Below, piece by piece: positions 45,275 through 57,299 of a DNA stretch of 64,000 bases. Within the stretch, counting starts at the first letter, position 1; each line of letters begins with the position of its first letter. Source of the stretch: Sacculina carcini (lineage: Eukaryota; Arthropoda; Thecostraca; Sacculinidae). The position numbers and the translations under genes were made by a program. The stretch is from NCBI GenBank assembly GCA_916048095.2, contig OU696570.1, forward strand, positions 5,943,518 through 6,007,517. Reading direction: 5' to 3'. The notes below the pieces were generated by a model. That model worked only from the letters and a program-made list of their open reading frames with translations, was not told where the DNA came from and did no database searches.

Positions 45275-47090
45275 CAACAGAGTGAACAGTGCCAACCGAT
45301 TTATGTAAACCGATTATTGAGCTCAAATAAAAAAATATAAAATCACCACTGCACAAATATACAATGCATAAACTCAATAAACAAAAGGGCATTGTAATAC
45401 GGCCAGGTTGTTCCTCGATGTCTGGCCCAGCTCAAAACCGTTATTACCATGTACTGCTGTGCAATCAGCCGCATGACCATTGCGCAGCTAAACCACTCCC
45501 GAACTGGTTATCACTGAGAGATGAATGACCCTCCAGATCAAGCATAATACTCTAACTTTACTTCTAGCTGAAGCAAGTACAGGTCCAGACAAGAGGATAA
45601 TGGGTCACTTGTTGATCACTGGCTAACTAGCATTAAAGTAATGGTTGTTAGCCTAGAGAGCCTGTTACCCCTGGGGGTACAAATACTTCAGAAGATAATG
45701 GACGGCACCTCAAAACAGGCCTCAAACCTTTCAATGACCTTCGTTTTTCATGTCAATTATAATAAGTTTACTTATTTGCCCATATTCGTCATGAAGGTAT
45801 AGGAAAATATAACAAAATATGAAACGATACGAAGACAAAGTGCACAAGCACGCCCACTGGAAAACATTCGCCTATAATTCCTACGACAATACCATTCATA
45901 TTTTACCCGTTTATTGTATATAATTTCATTATTCAAGCTGGTGCCTACCCTACCGACATCCCATATGAATGCATAAATGCAATATGTTCACTTCAATTGT
46001 GTTCTAACTTATTGATACTGAGTGACTTGTCATAACCCGGAGTTTTTTGCTCCACGTTGTATTAAGATACACTGAGTGAGCTGATATATTGATAATAAAA
46101 TACTTCCTGATACTATCATTTCTCATATACCAGAAAATTATTTCATCTGAAAACTCCTGCAGAAGGTGATAGTATAATGCCGTCAAACCCGTTGCCTGTC
46201 GTAAGAGACGACTTAAACCGGAGCTCGTTTTCCTTGACTAGAACCAAATATTGAACAGTGTTTATCTCAACATATTATCATTTCCTAGAGCGTTGTGCAC
46301 CACAAAAAGAGATAATACGCCCGATCCAGAATCGCAGAACAAGATCCCCCTCTGAACAAGGACAAAAATTATAACCTTCAGTTTTTGTCTTGATTATAAT
46401 ATAATTATCATATAAAACAATATTATGCCATATTTCCTGTTTACCTCAAACATTACCCTAAAATTAGTACCGCATTAGAGCAGTGAATGAAACAACACTT
46501 GCACTCTCTCGAGTCGCCAGTCTTGTTTGGAAATCAATAATAACCGCTGGACTATATAAACAAACCATCAACATATACACAATCGCTTTTTCAGGGCTTT
46601 CAGGACTGTTTTCCAGAATTTTTTAGCGATCATTGGACCTAAACATACACATGAACACACACCCAAGCCGACACACACGGAAGGCTGATTGAAAACAACC
46701 GAATGCAGCGGAACTACGCAAATCTGCGAACACACGCACATGTACACGCATACACGCACGCGAGTGCTAGCGCCCACACGCACTGGCCCATTTCCTGTCA
46801 CGCACTCGCAGTTATGCAGGCGAGGAAAACACCTGCGGAATACCTGTCACACGGCCAATGACCAGGACGAGTGCACAAATGAAGAGCCTACACGACCAGT
46901 CGCTGAACATTACATCACGATAGCAAACAACACATACACATTCACGCAGACACTGATGAGCGTATAAATTGGATTCACAGATATATCAGTTGAAGCTAAG
47001 CATTAGTAGAAACAGGCCGTGAACTGAAGTTCATTACCTCTGGCTAAATAGCCTCAAGTCCAAACTCAACCTTTGACATAAACAAGTGAC
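45275..47090. other. Intron stretch, nothing recognised
   Basis: Contains a fragment near 46180-46240 (CGTTGCCTGTCGTAAGAGAC) resembling a motif of widespread invertebrate dispersed repeats, and a CA/GC patch at 46640-46790. No coding domain. Confidence 0.4.
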
Positions 47091-47091
47091 T

Positions 47092-47354
47092 AGTGGCTAA
47101 AACGCACGCTTTGTGCATGAGTTTCAGGGTTCGATTCCCTGGCGAGATGACACGGTTGGGTGCGTTTCTTTCAGGAATAACCCAACTTCCGTAAGGCGGT
47201 TTCGTGTGCGCGCAGCCGTGCAGTTTTCTGTGCTGGCCATGACTGCGAAAACCCGTGTGGCGGCCGGACCTGCGGTGTGCAAGCCGGGGCCGTGAGGCTT
47301 TGCCCCCGCAAAATTACACGCGAACACAGCCTTCTCCACTGTTGTTCAAATGCG

Positions 47355-47356
<2 letters not shown>
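47092..47356 (+). repeat. tRNA-derived SINE
   Basis: A pol III A-box-like TAGTGGCTAAAACGC and a canonical B box GGTTCGATTCC lie 30-odd bp apart. The B box sits in a perfect T-arm CAGGG-TTCGATT-CCCTG. A GC-rich body of about 200 bp follows and runs into a long (AT)n. Without an acceptor stem this is a SINE, not a tRNA gene. Confidence 0.7.

Positions 47357-47435
<79 letters not shown>
47357..47435. repeat. (AT)n tract, about 79 nt
   Basis: Pure AT dinucleotide directly downstream of the SINE, possibly an expanded SINE tail. Confidence 0.95.
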
Positions 47436-47437
<2 letters not shown>

Positions 47438-47763
47438 ATTCCTATACTATCAACTATACCATTTCAACTTCAAAATGAGACTGAAACATTGCGTTGAACT
47501 GAAAATAATAAGTTGAAGATATTCTCGAATAATTTATTATGATTTCAATGTTTTTCACGAAATAAAATCACCGAATAAATCACCAAACACTTTATTATTT
47601 TTAATTAATTTTTCTAATAAGCGATATATTTGTGAAAAGTTCTTGAGTTGCTGCTTCAGGCCGGTTATAGGCTGGAAGATTGAAGGCTGACGCTGTTTTC
47701 GTTTCCCGCATCACATATTTGCATTGCGTGTTTTGATATCACAGTTGTTTTGAGCCGCTTTCA

Positions 47764-48835
47764 ATGAGCGGGCGTATCGTGAATTATATTAAAAAATCCT
47801 ACTCCAAAGACAAAAAAATCAAATAGTGGCTGCACATTCGGCGGGCGGTGACTGGAGGCGGCTGGCTAGAAAGTTGGGAGTCGCCAAATCAACTACTTAT
47901 CGATGGATATCTAATGAAGACCATGAAGACGCTTGTGGAGACTCTAGGCATAGGAAAATACATGAGCACCACATAAAGTGTATGGAAGATTTTGTGGAGG
48001 AAAACCCGCGTATTACGCTAAAAGAAATAGCGGAGAAAATTCGCCAGCGATTCAACGTACAAATTTCCAAGGAGTGTGTCCGCCGTCAGCTTGAAAATAT
48101 GATTTTCACAATCAATCAAATACGGTTTGAACCTGAAAGGGCAAACTCAATACAGAACAAGCAGAAACGAGCAGAATATGCAAGTAGATTGTTGGAACTG
48201 CAATCCAACGTGCTACCCGTCATATATATGGACGAAATCAACTTCAATATGATTATTTCGCGCAATTACGGTCGATTAAGAACCGGGTCACGATGCACGA
48301 CCGTCGCAGCTGGTAGTCGTGCAGCAAACGTACATGTTATCGGCTGCATAACCAATCAAGGGCTTCTACATCATCAAATCCGCCGAGGATCGCACAAAAT
48401 CAACGGTGCGAACGAGTTTGTGAGCCAATGTCTCTAGGCGGCAAAAATTACTTTTGATGGGCCCGTGGTGCTTGTGGTTGTGCACAATGTCACAATCAAA
48501 TTGAGCTTGTGTTCGCCGAGGACGAATACAAACCTCATCATTTGCTAAGTCTGGCTCCATACAGCCCGATGATGAATGTCATCGAGATGGTGTGGTCCCA
48601 ATTGAAAAGCGAGGTGAAAAAAACTAGCCGACCAGCTGCCAACAATTGTGAATACCAGAAATTATGTCATTTCGCAAGCAGAACAAAGATTATCGGCATT
48701 GGAGGCGACAATTTCGGAAAGTTTAGGAAATGTGAGCGCACAGAATTGCGCCCGCTGTATTGCACACGTTCAACAACATCTCTCGTCTGCACTGGAGATG
48801 ATAAATGTGATTTTTCAATGTCACCATGTACATAA
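47764..48835 (+). pseudogene. Tc1/mariner-superfamily transposase relic
   Basis: A start MSGRIVNYIKKSY runs to a stop at 47824. The next frame carries a helix-turn-helix (DWRRLARKLGVAKSTTYRWI) and a second DNA-binding part (NPRITLKEIAEKIRQRFN). The catalytic domain begins YMDEINFNMIISRNYGRLR. After a stop at 48437 the second catalytic box reads VVHNVT where VVDN would be usual, so the aspartate is histidine. A frameshift then gives LAPYSPMMNVIEMVWSQLKS with the catalytic glutamate, and a further shift gives NTRNYVISQAEQRLSAL. At least four breaks. The terminal repeats were not identified. Confidence 0.75.
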
Positions 48836-48839
48836 ATAT

Positions 48840-49138
48840 AATGAAGTTTGTTGCAAGCAAAACATGTTTGTTTGAATAAATGAAAAAATGTAACTTAATT
48901 TGTCTCTCGTAATGATTTACAGGAAACAATCGCAGTATTAGTCAGAGCTGCAACTGCAAAGTCTTAAAGTCTTGAATGCAATGACTATTAATTTCAACTT
49001 GCATATTCTTACTTTGTTCCCTTTCATATAGCATTCAACATGGAGTTAGCTCGCAAAAGAGAGGAAATTTCAACGTTACACACTCATAGTTAAGTATAAA
49101 GTTAAAGTTATAATTGTTTTGTCAACAAATATCCGTAT
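48840..49138. other. Unassigned stretch between two transposon relics
   Basis: AT-rich; no signal. Confidence 0.5.
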
Positions 49139-49318
49139 ACGAGGGGTGTATGAAAAGATTTAAGCATCGCATATATGGAGTTTCGGTGTATAGCCAAACT
49201 TATGTTTCCATAAAAGTACAGCCAATGCTGAGTGTGAGTGCCAATTTTTAAGGTTCTAACATATTTTATCTTTTTTTGCAGATTTTTTAATAGACAAGGG
49301 TCAATGATTTTGTGAAAA

Positions 49319-49735
49319 ATGGAGAAAACCGAGTACCGTGCAGTCATGAAGTACCAGCATTTGAAAGGCATGACTTCCTCAGAAATTCATGAAGACATGG
49401 TAGGAACATTGGCAGAGAGTGCCCCTTCTTATGCAACAATCACACGTTGTGTCAGAGAATTCAAGCGTGGCAGGGACAGTGTTGAAGATGACCCAAGGTC
49501 AGGAAGACCTCCAACTGCAAAAATAAGGACAACCTTGACCTTGCTCTGCAAATGGTCATGCAAGATCGTCGTCTATCATGTCATCAGATAGCAGAGAGGC
49601 TTGGGGTATCCCTTGAAAGAGCTGACAAAATTCTGACCAAAGAGCTGAAATTGTCAAAGGTTTCTGCAAGATGGGTCCCCCGTCTTTTGACGCCTGAGCA
49701 GAAGCGCACCAGGTGCACCATGTCCAAGGACAATC
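49319..49735 (+). pseudogene. mariner transposase N-terminal part
   Basis: Starts MEKTEYRAVMKYQHLKGMTS and includes the helix-turn-helix region SYATITRCVREFKRGRDSVE and DDPRSGRPPTA. A frameshift near 49530 leads to LALQMVMQDRRLSCHQIAER and PRLLTPEQKRTRCTMSKDN, where the LINE cuts it at about 49735. Residue order is that of mariner DD34D transposases. Confidence 0.88.
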
Positions 49736-50079
49736 CAGTGTCCAGTGTTTCGTTATTATTAATCTATTTTCAGCCATATTTTAAATGTGTTGGACATATG
49801 CGTGTAAATAGTGCTAGTGCAAAAAGTGCAAATTTGCCAGAATATTTAGCCACATATTTATCTGCTTTTATACTCTTATAATATTATTCTACAACTGCGC
49901 AGCCAAAATCGCGTTTCAGTGGTATGCTCATGCGCAAATTCACATACAGCCGCTCGGAATTGTTGGCATTGAACCATGGAGTCAGCACGGCTATTGACGA
50001 GCAGCACAGCTTGCCGAACTTTACACTGGCTACCTTGGACAGTTGAAGCCAACCGGACAACAACCTAGTAAGCGGTGGC

Positions 50080-51054
50080 GTGGGCGCGATAGCAGAGGCG
50101 GACGCAAGAGACGAATTCCTGTTCGAATTACACCATGGCATAGTCAATCGCAGCCGGTGTACTCTGTCGAGAAATTTCAAGTCGAAGTGCGCCGATCGCG
50201 CTGTGTTACCTACCCACCCCGTCTCAGCGCTGCCGACACGCGTGGATGCTTGCATCATCATGCCGAGTCTGCTGATATCAATTTTTCTAACGCATGCAAC
50301 AAGAAATGTGCAGTCATTGGTCATCTTAATGCACAGTCTGGTCTTCCCAAAAGTCGATGAAATCAATCTATTTTTACTCGAAAAACGAATCGACGTGCTG
50401 TGCATCTCTGAAACGTGGTTCAAACAGAACATCATAAACAAGTTCATCGTGTTTCCCGGTTACACGATTTTCAGATGTGATCGAACAGGCAAGTCGGGTG
50501 GCGGCGTGGTCATCATATGCAGGGATAGTATTCGAGCCACTCGTCTGAACATCTATGGAAATGACAGTATTGACGCACTCTTTGTCAGATTAAATGGCCC
50601 AAAGCTGCGCACTTTCATTGTTGGCGTCGTTTACCGGCCACCAAACGCAACGTTGTCTGCCAGCCTGAGCTGTATTGAGCTGCTTATGATGCAAATTTAT
50701 ATGCATAATCATATGCTTTCTCTAGCTAGCTCGTCTGGACTAGTTGAACTCATTGAAAGCTACCAGCTGTTTCCGCCGATCACCGCCGCCACTCACCTTT
50801 TTCCGACGCCCTCACTGCTAGACATTCTTGTGACAAACCTACCAGCCGAGCATTTGTCCAACCTGGTGGTGGAGGACGCTCCCATTGGCGATCACCTTCC
50901 GTTTTCCGCCAGCTTTCGAGTTGGCCGACCACGTGTTGTGCGGCAGCAAATTACCTGTCGGCCGTGGCGTCGTGTTTGCTGGGACGACCTGTGCCTGCGG
51001 CTGTTGACCGCCGACTGGTCTGATTTCGAGCAAGCCGATCACGTCGACGATTAG
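50080..51054 (+). pseudogene. LINE endonuclease domain, internally deleted
   Basis: Contains LLEKRIDVLCISETWFKQNI, VFPGYTIFRCDRTGKSGGGV, FIVGVVYRPPNATL, the catalytic-region remnant around 50690-50720 where the GDFN box should be (the box is missing), and ATHLFPTPSLLDILVTNLP followed by GDHLPFSASF. This is an APE-type endonuclease that has lost its GDFN segment. The frame ends at 51054. The N-terminal part before residue 95 or so is basic and has no recognised domain. Confidence 0.78.
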
Positions 51055-51270
51055 CTCAGATGTTTCACTAGTATTTGGCAACGCTGTATTGATATAGTCT
51101 GCCCTGAGATTACTTTTCGTGCCAGACATTTCCGCCTGTCATAGGTTGCACACAACGATCGCATCAATAACTTTCTCGTCCGCAGAAACAGAGCGTATGC
51201 GGCGTGGAAACAGCCACGAAACCCTGTCAAACTCATTGAATATCGAAAGCTGAGGGGCGACGCCAAACGT

Positions 51271-53102
51271 ATGATTACTGCGGAGCGAAAAGACTATCTC
51301 GAAGAGCAGCTTGCAAACGGGCCAATCGATTTTTGGAGGGACATCAAGGAGCTTGTTATGAAAGACGAAAAAAGGACGATCATTATTGACTCTCCTCGAG
51401 AAGCCGACAATCTCAACCGCTACTATGCAAATGTTGTCGATCAGATGATAGCGCGACTACCATCGATAACGTCGGTTCAATACCGGCCTTCAGCTGTTGT
51501 CTCATCTTCGCTTAAACTAAAGCAAATCACACTGCCAACTCTTTTCGCGCACTTAAGGTCGATTCGCTCAGTGACCTCTGTAGGCATTGATGGAATCCCA
51601 CTGTTCGCGATAAAGAAATGCTTTACCGTAGTGGGCCCTTTTCTGCTGAAGCTCATCAATAGCTCGCTGAAAACGGAAGTTTTCCCGGCAGAATGGAAGA
51701 CTGCCGTGGTCACCCCTCTACCTAAATCTGGTGACTTATCCGACCCAGCAAACACTCGACCGATCTCTAACCTTTGTGGTATGAGCAAGCTGCTCGAGAA
51801 GGTCCTCTGCCGTCAACTGACCGAATATTTAACTCAAAGCAATATATTAAGTCCCAGGCAGTTCGCATACAGACGGAAACACTCGACGGAGGATATGCTG
51901 CTGGCTATGATCGACGAAATTGCACGTGCACTTTCGTCGATCGTGCAACACGTGCAATTGACAACAAGAAGATTGCCGCCGTGATTTCGATCGATGAAAG
52001 TAAAGCTTTCGACTGCATCCAGCACAACATCATCACAAACAAGTTGTCTTGGTACGGCATTGAGCCACAGTGGTTCCTCAGCTACTTGACTGGCCGAAGT
52101 CAGCGGGTCAAACACGGCACTGTAACTCTTCCGATGAGACATGGTGTCCCTCAAGGGTCTGTGTTGGGTCCACTGCTCTTTCTGCTTGCCGTGAACGACG
52201 TGGAAAATCATATTCCTTGGGGACACATTTTCTGTTACGCCGACGATCTTCAGTTGGTGTTAGAGTCAGATTCACAACATACGGACCAACTGGAACAGCG
52301 AGCAACCGAGTGCATAATCGCCATACAATCCTGGATGACTGCAAATAAAATGACCATAAACATGAGCAAGACGAAACTGACCCTGTGTGGTACTCGTGCC
52401 TCTCTTACTAAGATCAATAATTTTCGCCTTCATCTGCCGCATGAGGAAATCGTCCCAGTCGACTGTATGAAAATACTCGGGGTATATGTGAACAGCCAAC
52501 TATCATGGAGCGTACAAGTCGCCCAAGTTGTTCGCCGCTGCAAGGCAATTATAATAGCAATGCTGAAATTTCGTCGAACCCTAACCCCGGACATCACCAG
52601 TAGAATTATTGAGGCACATATATTCCCACGGCTTCGATACTGCTTGCCGGTGTGGGGAGGCTGCGGCAAGACGCTGCATCATAAACTAAACCGTGTTTTT
52701 CGCTTTGCAGCCAGAGCGGCTGATTGTCTCCATCAGTTCGATCATGTCTCACCGACTTTGAGGCGACTAAATTGGCCTACCAGCGAACACATGCTGGCGA
52801 CCCGCGATCTGAAGGCCGTAAACCGCGCGCTAGACGAACCACTAGCGTCGCGCATCCTTGCCGATATGTTCACCTTTCGCAACTCGGTCTCATGCAAGTC
52901 CACAAGAGCAACGAATCGGGGGAGTCTGGAAATACCGCGAAACAGACTTGAGCGCACATCATCGCTTTTCCGCACAAAAGCAGCAAAAACCTATAACAAA
53001 CAGCTTCAATTTCGTCACAATATCCAGTCACTCCAAACTATTCCGGTCTCTTGTTTGTTAGCTAGACTAGTCTTACATGCAAGCTGTTGTTTGATTGTAT
53101 AG
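51271..53102 (+). pseudogene. LINE reverse transcriptase, one frameshift
   Basis: The first frame (51271-51984) gives PIDFWRDIKELVMKDEKRTI, WKTAVVTPLPKSGDLSDPAN, TRPISNLCGMSKLLEKVLCR and FAYRRKHSTEDMLLAMIDE. Around 51960 the frame shifts. The second part gives AVISIDESKAFDCIQHNIIT, RHGVPQGSVLGPLLFLLAVN, HIFCYADDLQLVLES (catalytic YADD intact), MTINMSKTKLTLCGTR and MKILGVYVNSQLSWSVQVA, continuing to the stop at 53102. The clade is not assigned; it differs from the L2 element at 21858 and the LINE at 6840-12678. Confidence 0.85.
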
Positions 53103-53308
53103 TTTCCGATCATTATATTTTATTTAATTTTTTATAAACAAATTTTCAATAGATTTTATCTAAATAACTATAAAACGATGATGCCAAACTGTTTATAACT
53201 TATGCCATTTTTTACACGTGACTTCGACCATTTTCACAAATGTAAATGTTTGCACGAAAAACCAGATGTGGATTGCAAATATATTGTTTAAAAAAATAAA
53301 AATAAATA

Positions 53309-53877
53309 ATCTTCAACTGTTTGAAGCTGACGAAGAGAACAATAAGCTCGTTTCATTACTATGGACGAAAGCAGGGTTCACGATTATCAACCGGAAAGAA
53401 AACAACAATCAAAACAATGGAAGCACACGTCATCTCCGACCCCCAAAAAAGCCAAGGTCATTCCTTCAGCTGGCAAGGTCATGGCCTCCGTTTTCTGGGA
53501 TTCGCAGGGGGCCATTCTTATCGAATACCTTCAACAGGGCCAAACAGTAACTGGACAGTATTATTCTGGACAACTAAGGCGCTAACGGGAAGCAATCAAG
53601 GAAAAAAAGGCCAGGAATGTTGACAAGAGGGGTTCTGTTCCACCAGGACAATGCTCCAGCCCACACCACAGTGGTTGACATGGCAACAATTCATGACTGT
53701 GGATTAAATCTCGTTCTCCCCCCTTATTCGCCAGGCCTGACCCCCTCCGACTTCCACCTGTTCCCACAACTGAAAAAAGCCCTGGCTGGTCGCCATTTTC
53801 GCAGTGATGATGACGTCATAACTGCAGTTGAGGAGTTCCTGGGTCCCAGAGAAAATAATTCTTTTTCACTGGGATAA
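53309..53877 (+). pseudogene. mariner transposase C-terminal catalytic part
   Basis: Resumes with LQLFEADEEN, then after a frameshift MDESRVHDYQPERKQQSKQW, VMASVFWDSQGAILIEYLQQ, a stop at 53583, VLFHQDNAPAHTTVVDMATI and LPPYSPGLTPSDFHLFPQLK. The three catalytic aspartates (MDE, HQD, SDF) are visible. There are 33 residues between the last two, one fewer than the standard 34, suggesting a one-codon loss. The frame ends at 53877. Confidence 0.88.
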
Positions 53878-54005
53878 ATGCGCTGCAGCACCGCTGGAAC
53901 AAGTGCTCAACCCTTGAGGGAGACTACGTTGAAAAATAAATCATAAAAAATCTCCAAGCCCTACTAGTTTTTCTGATGCTTAAAACTTTTCATACCACCC
54001 TCGTA

Positions 54006-55735
54006 CTTGTAGTGTTATGGGTGATTTATTCTTATACTTCTGTTTACTCTTATATTATGATGTATTCTTATCCAGTTATTGCTATTTGGATGAATTTTTG
54101 AAGCATATAAAATATTCCTCTACTACAAAAAACAATTATTTGCTAATAAGTGCGCTAAATTGTAAATCCAGATACTTAATACTGAACACTTAAGGTTATT
54201 CTACTGGAGCTCAATTAGCTTATTCAAATTACTGTAATTTCATTGCTAAATGTACAAAAATAATACACAGATTTGTCATGATTACTGTATTTATTAGTTT
54301 TTATGTTTTAATACATTTTCGTTCTTAATTAATTAAAATAATGTAAGTAAAGTGAATATGAGCACGGTCCCATTTTGAAGTTGAAATGGTATAGTCTACA
54401 TTACCGACTCACGGCAATATAATGATGGATACTGGTAAAATTGAAACACATGGAATAGTCGTCAAGAGTGTGATCCGTGAAAGACGACAGAGTTCATGAA
54501 GCCACAACTCAGCGAGAACAAGACGAACCTAATATCAAACTGGAACTGTCAATAGCATACGCTAGGTCCAGAGTGCCACGAAGCAAGTGAAAACGCGTCA
54601 AAAACACCTAGTTAAGTGTCCAGTAGTAAAGCGTGAAATTCCCAAGATGTTCGCGGTTCAACAAAAAGAGCATGCCTGTTACAATAAATAAGAAATGAAA
54701 AGGAAGATAAAACAATTCCATGAGAATTCCTCGTCCTGGAATGCACTGATTCATCCTTCTTTCTGGAACAGAGAGTGTAAAACCACCAGCGCCTATACAT
54801 CTGCAGCATAAAAAACGGATAAAATGAAAAAAAACAGTGAATCAGATCCACACTTGCACACATTCCACAGGAGTGAGAATAACAAACTGCACCCAGAAAA
54901 CGTGCGGAGTATTAAGTGCAAAGTTTGTGCCGCGGCATTTCCCTTGAGAGAACGTAGTTGGTCTCATCCCACCTTTAAACTTGTCCAACTGACTGTTTCA
55001 CATTGGAAGATCATCAAAATACAGTATGGCAATCTAGGACAGCTAGTGAAAGCAACATCCATTTTGAGAAAAATAACAATGAATTCGTTTTATATATTTG
55101 ACATTTCATTTGATACCCACACCGTCAACACATTTTTGTACGGAAATTCCGTTTGAAATGTCACCAAGTTGTATCTCACGTTTTAAAACAAAGTTTCCAT
55201 TTCACAATTGCAATGCAGAACGAAAAACTCCCGCACACGCTGCACCATGCAACCGATTTGTATAACGCTGCAGTTGCATTGAAAAACCGAAAAGGAAGGA
55301 CGTTGGATCATACGCTCGAGGAATAGCCGATACATTCTCGAGGAATAGCTGGATTCTGACTACAGCGCATGCTGGCAAAAATGCTGGTCTTCATAGCCGT
55401 GAGAGCCAATTGATTTTGAGAAAAGTAAGTTTGCCCTAGCACAATCACATCTGGATCCGTCTATGTGCTGCCGCAATATATATCCAACGCACAATTCCAC
55501 CAGGCTCAGACCAGTACGGCATACACACCCACACATAAAACACGTGCACATGCATGCCTTGTTTGCGCGTATGCTACGTTAGCGAGTACAAATGAAAAAA
55601 GGCGTAAATAAGGGTCACAAAATTATATCTCTCACATTTTCTCCAATGCTTAATCACGCTCTATACTTCTGTTACCGATTTGTGCCAGGCGAATTATTTT
55701 GCGCTGCACGTGTCATCAGTGTACAAATACCACAG
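54006..55735. other. Intron stretch, AT-rich, nothing recognised
   Basis: Includes one arm (54367-54399) of an inverted pair shared with 47450-47482, and a short duplication 'ctcgaggaatagc' at 55315-55350. No coding domain. Confidence 0.5.
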
Positions 55736-55738
55736 CAC

Positions 55739-55741
55739 ACA

Positions 55742-55776
<35 letters not shown>
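55739..55776. repeat. (CA)n microsatellite
   Basis: CA tract. Confidence 0.95.
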
Positions 55777-55779
<3 letters not shown>

Positions 55780-56000
55780 GGCGCAGGTCAAACAATGACT
55801 GGACACTGTGACCGCAAATGTTGCTGGACCACAACGTGACACATCACCGTCACACGTCTCCATTCGACTTACGTCACGGTTTCCATCGTGTTGTGGTCGG
55901 ATTGATTGTACCCGGAGAACGACACTAAACTTGTGTATGTGCGTGTGTGTGTGTGCCGGTGTTGGCACGATTGCGACACGGCTTCAACGATGGTCATTAA

Positions 56001-56645
56001 ATGGTTGTAAAACCAGCGCACACAGCCGTAAAACAAACAAATAAAACAAAACGCACTGAGAGCAGGCCGCGACAATGGCCGCACGAGACATATTGTGTGC
56101 AAAGGCATGTGCACACGTGTATGACCAAATATCACTGGGTACAACACTGCCAACACATAGGCATAAAAGGACACTTTTATAGAAGGCCAAATATTGGATC
56201 ATATCGAAAGCATTCTGTCTACATGGGGTACCAAGCTATGCTGCTCCATATGGGTTTACTTGATTGGGGGCATGCTCCACCTGACCCCCTCATACCAGAA
56301 AGCACCAAATCCCAAGACTATCTACAATCCCAATCCCTAGACTATCTACAATCCCAATCCCTAGACTATCTACAATCCCAATCCCTAGACTATCTACAAT
56401 CCCAATCCCAATGTCCACACGCCAGACTGGACATCATCAAACAATGTGTATGTACACAATACTTCACCGTCCCACCAATGTTCGCACAATCAAACCATTG
56501 TGTATCCAAAAACTATTGGGGCTATAGATTGGATCATACCGAAATCCTTTTGACTGTATGTCAATGTAACATCATATGGGTGTACATGATTGGGGAAATA
56601 ACAAACCTGGTCCCCATCAGGCTGCACACTGCAGAGGCAACATAA
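56001..56645 (+). other. 214-codon open frame with 8-residue repeats, unidentified
   Basis: A long open frame whose centre is the repeat DYLQSQSL, four times, encoded by a 24-bp minisatellite. Flanking segments repeat one another weakly at DNA level (ATTGGATCATATCGAAAG at 56193, ATTGGATCATACCGAAAT at 56527). I recognise no domain, the start is not in a good context, and composition is not GC-rich like the confirmed exons. It may be a chance frame kept open by a repeat unit whose length is a multiple of three. Confidence 0.25.
56315..56410. repeat. 24-bp minisatellite, four units
   Basis: Unit AGACTATCTACAATCCCAAT + CCCT, nearly identical copies at 56315, 56339, 56363 and 56387. No spacers, so not a CRISPR. 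Confidence 0.95.
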
Positions 56646-56659
56646 CATATAGATGTGGG

Positions 56660-57290
56660 GCGGCATATGGTCTAACAGACCGGGGCCCCTGAAACACCAA
56701 TCATCATCAAACATATAGAGGCCCAAGCAAACAGATAGACACAAATTTAATTTACCCCAGTAGAAATATCGCTGAAATTTAGAGACCAAGATAAAAGAAT
56801 GACCGGAAAACAAAATTTCAGTTAAATATTTCAGTGACTGTGTACAATGAATCAAAGTCCACTCGACTCGTTTCAGTAGCTCTCACAATGATAGTCATCG
56901 CACGCAACTATGCCAATATTGAATTGTCATATGGATAAGCGATTGATAAACTCAGCTAGCACATGTACCGTACAGAATGAGACGTAAACGGATGCTGTGG
57001 CTACAAATCGATATTACCACTTTACATCATTTCAAACACATCGAGCTACAATGTTCACTGTCACACGAGCAAGTTGGACACTACGGGTGAAACATGATAG
57101 TTTTAACATCACAAGCAAACGCCATCATACACATGGGAGACAAGTGTGAACTCATCAATACCACAAACTAGATGCAACCAGCTGACATCCCCAAGTCGAC
57201 CCTATCCATGCTGTGGCGTGACGAGAACCTAGTAGAAAAAGTCGCCTCCACAGAAATACAAGCACTCTTAACTTACATCTTAACTAACAC
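56660..57290. other. Intron stretch, nothing recognised
   Basis: No coding or repeat signal; a 62-codon plus frame at 57172 has no domain. Confidence 0.5.
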
Positions 57291-57299
57291 TGAATGCAT

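Larger units (their letters stand above)
49736..53308 (+). mobile_element. APE-type LINE inserted in mariner
   Basis: The LINE lies between the mariner codons for SKDN and LQLFEAD, in the same orientation. It encodes endonuclease and reverse transcriptase relics and ends in an A-rich (AAATAA)n-like tail at 53286-53308. ACAAT at 49731-49735 and ATAAT at 53306-53310 may be a target duplication. Confidence 0.8.
49140..54003 (+). mobile_element. mariner transposon interrupted by a LINE
   Basis: The left terminus CGAGGGGTGTATGAAAAGAT and the right terminus, inward, CGAGGGTGGTATGAAAAGTT both continue into TTAAGCATC, giving inverted repeats of about 29 bp, each flanked by TA (49138-49139 and 54004-54005). 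The transposase is split by the LINE at 49736-53308. The mariner without it would be about 1.29 kb, the normal size. Confidence 0.9.

Noticed and set aside
47133..47152. tRNA gene suggested by a perfect B box and T-arm
   Set aside because: There is no matching acceptor stem or anticodon arm in place, and the sequence continues into a SINE-like body.
56315..56410. CRISPR-like array
   Set aside because: The 24-bp units are directly adjacent with no unique spacers; it is a minisatellite in an animal genome.
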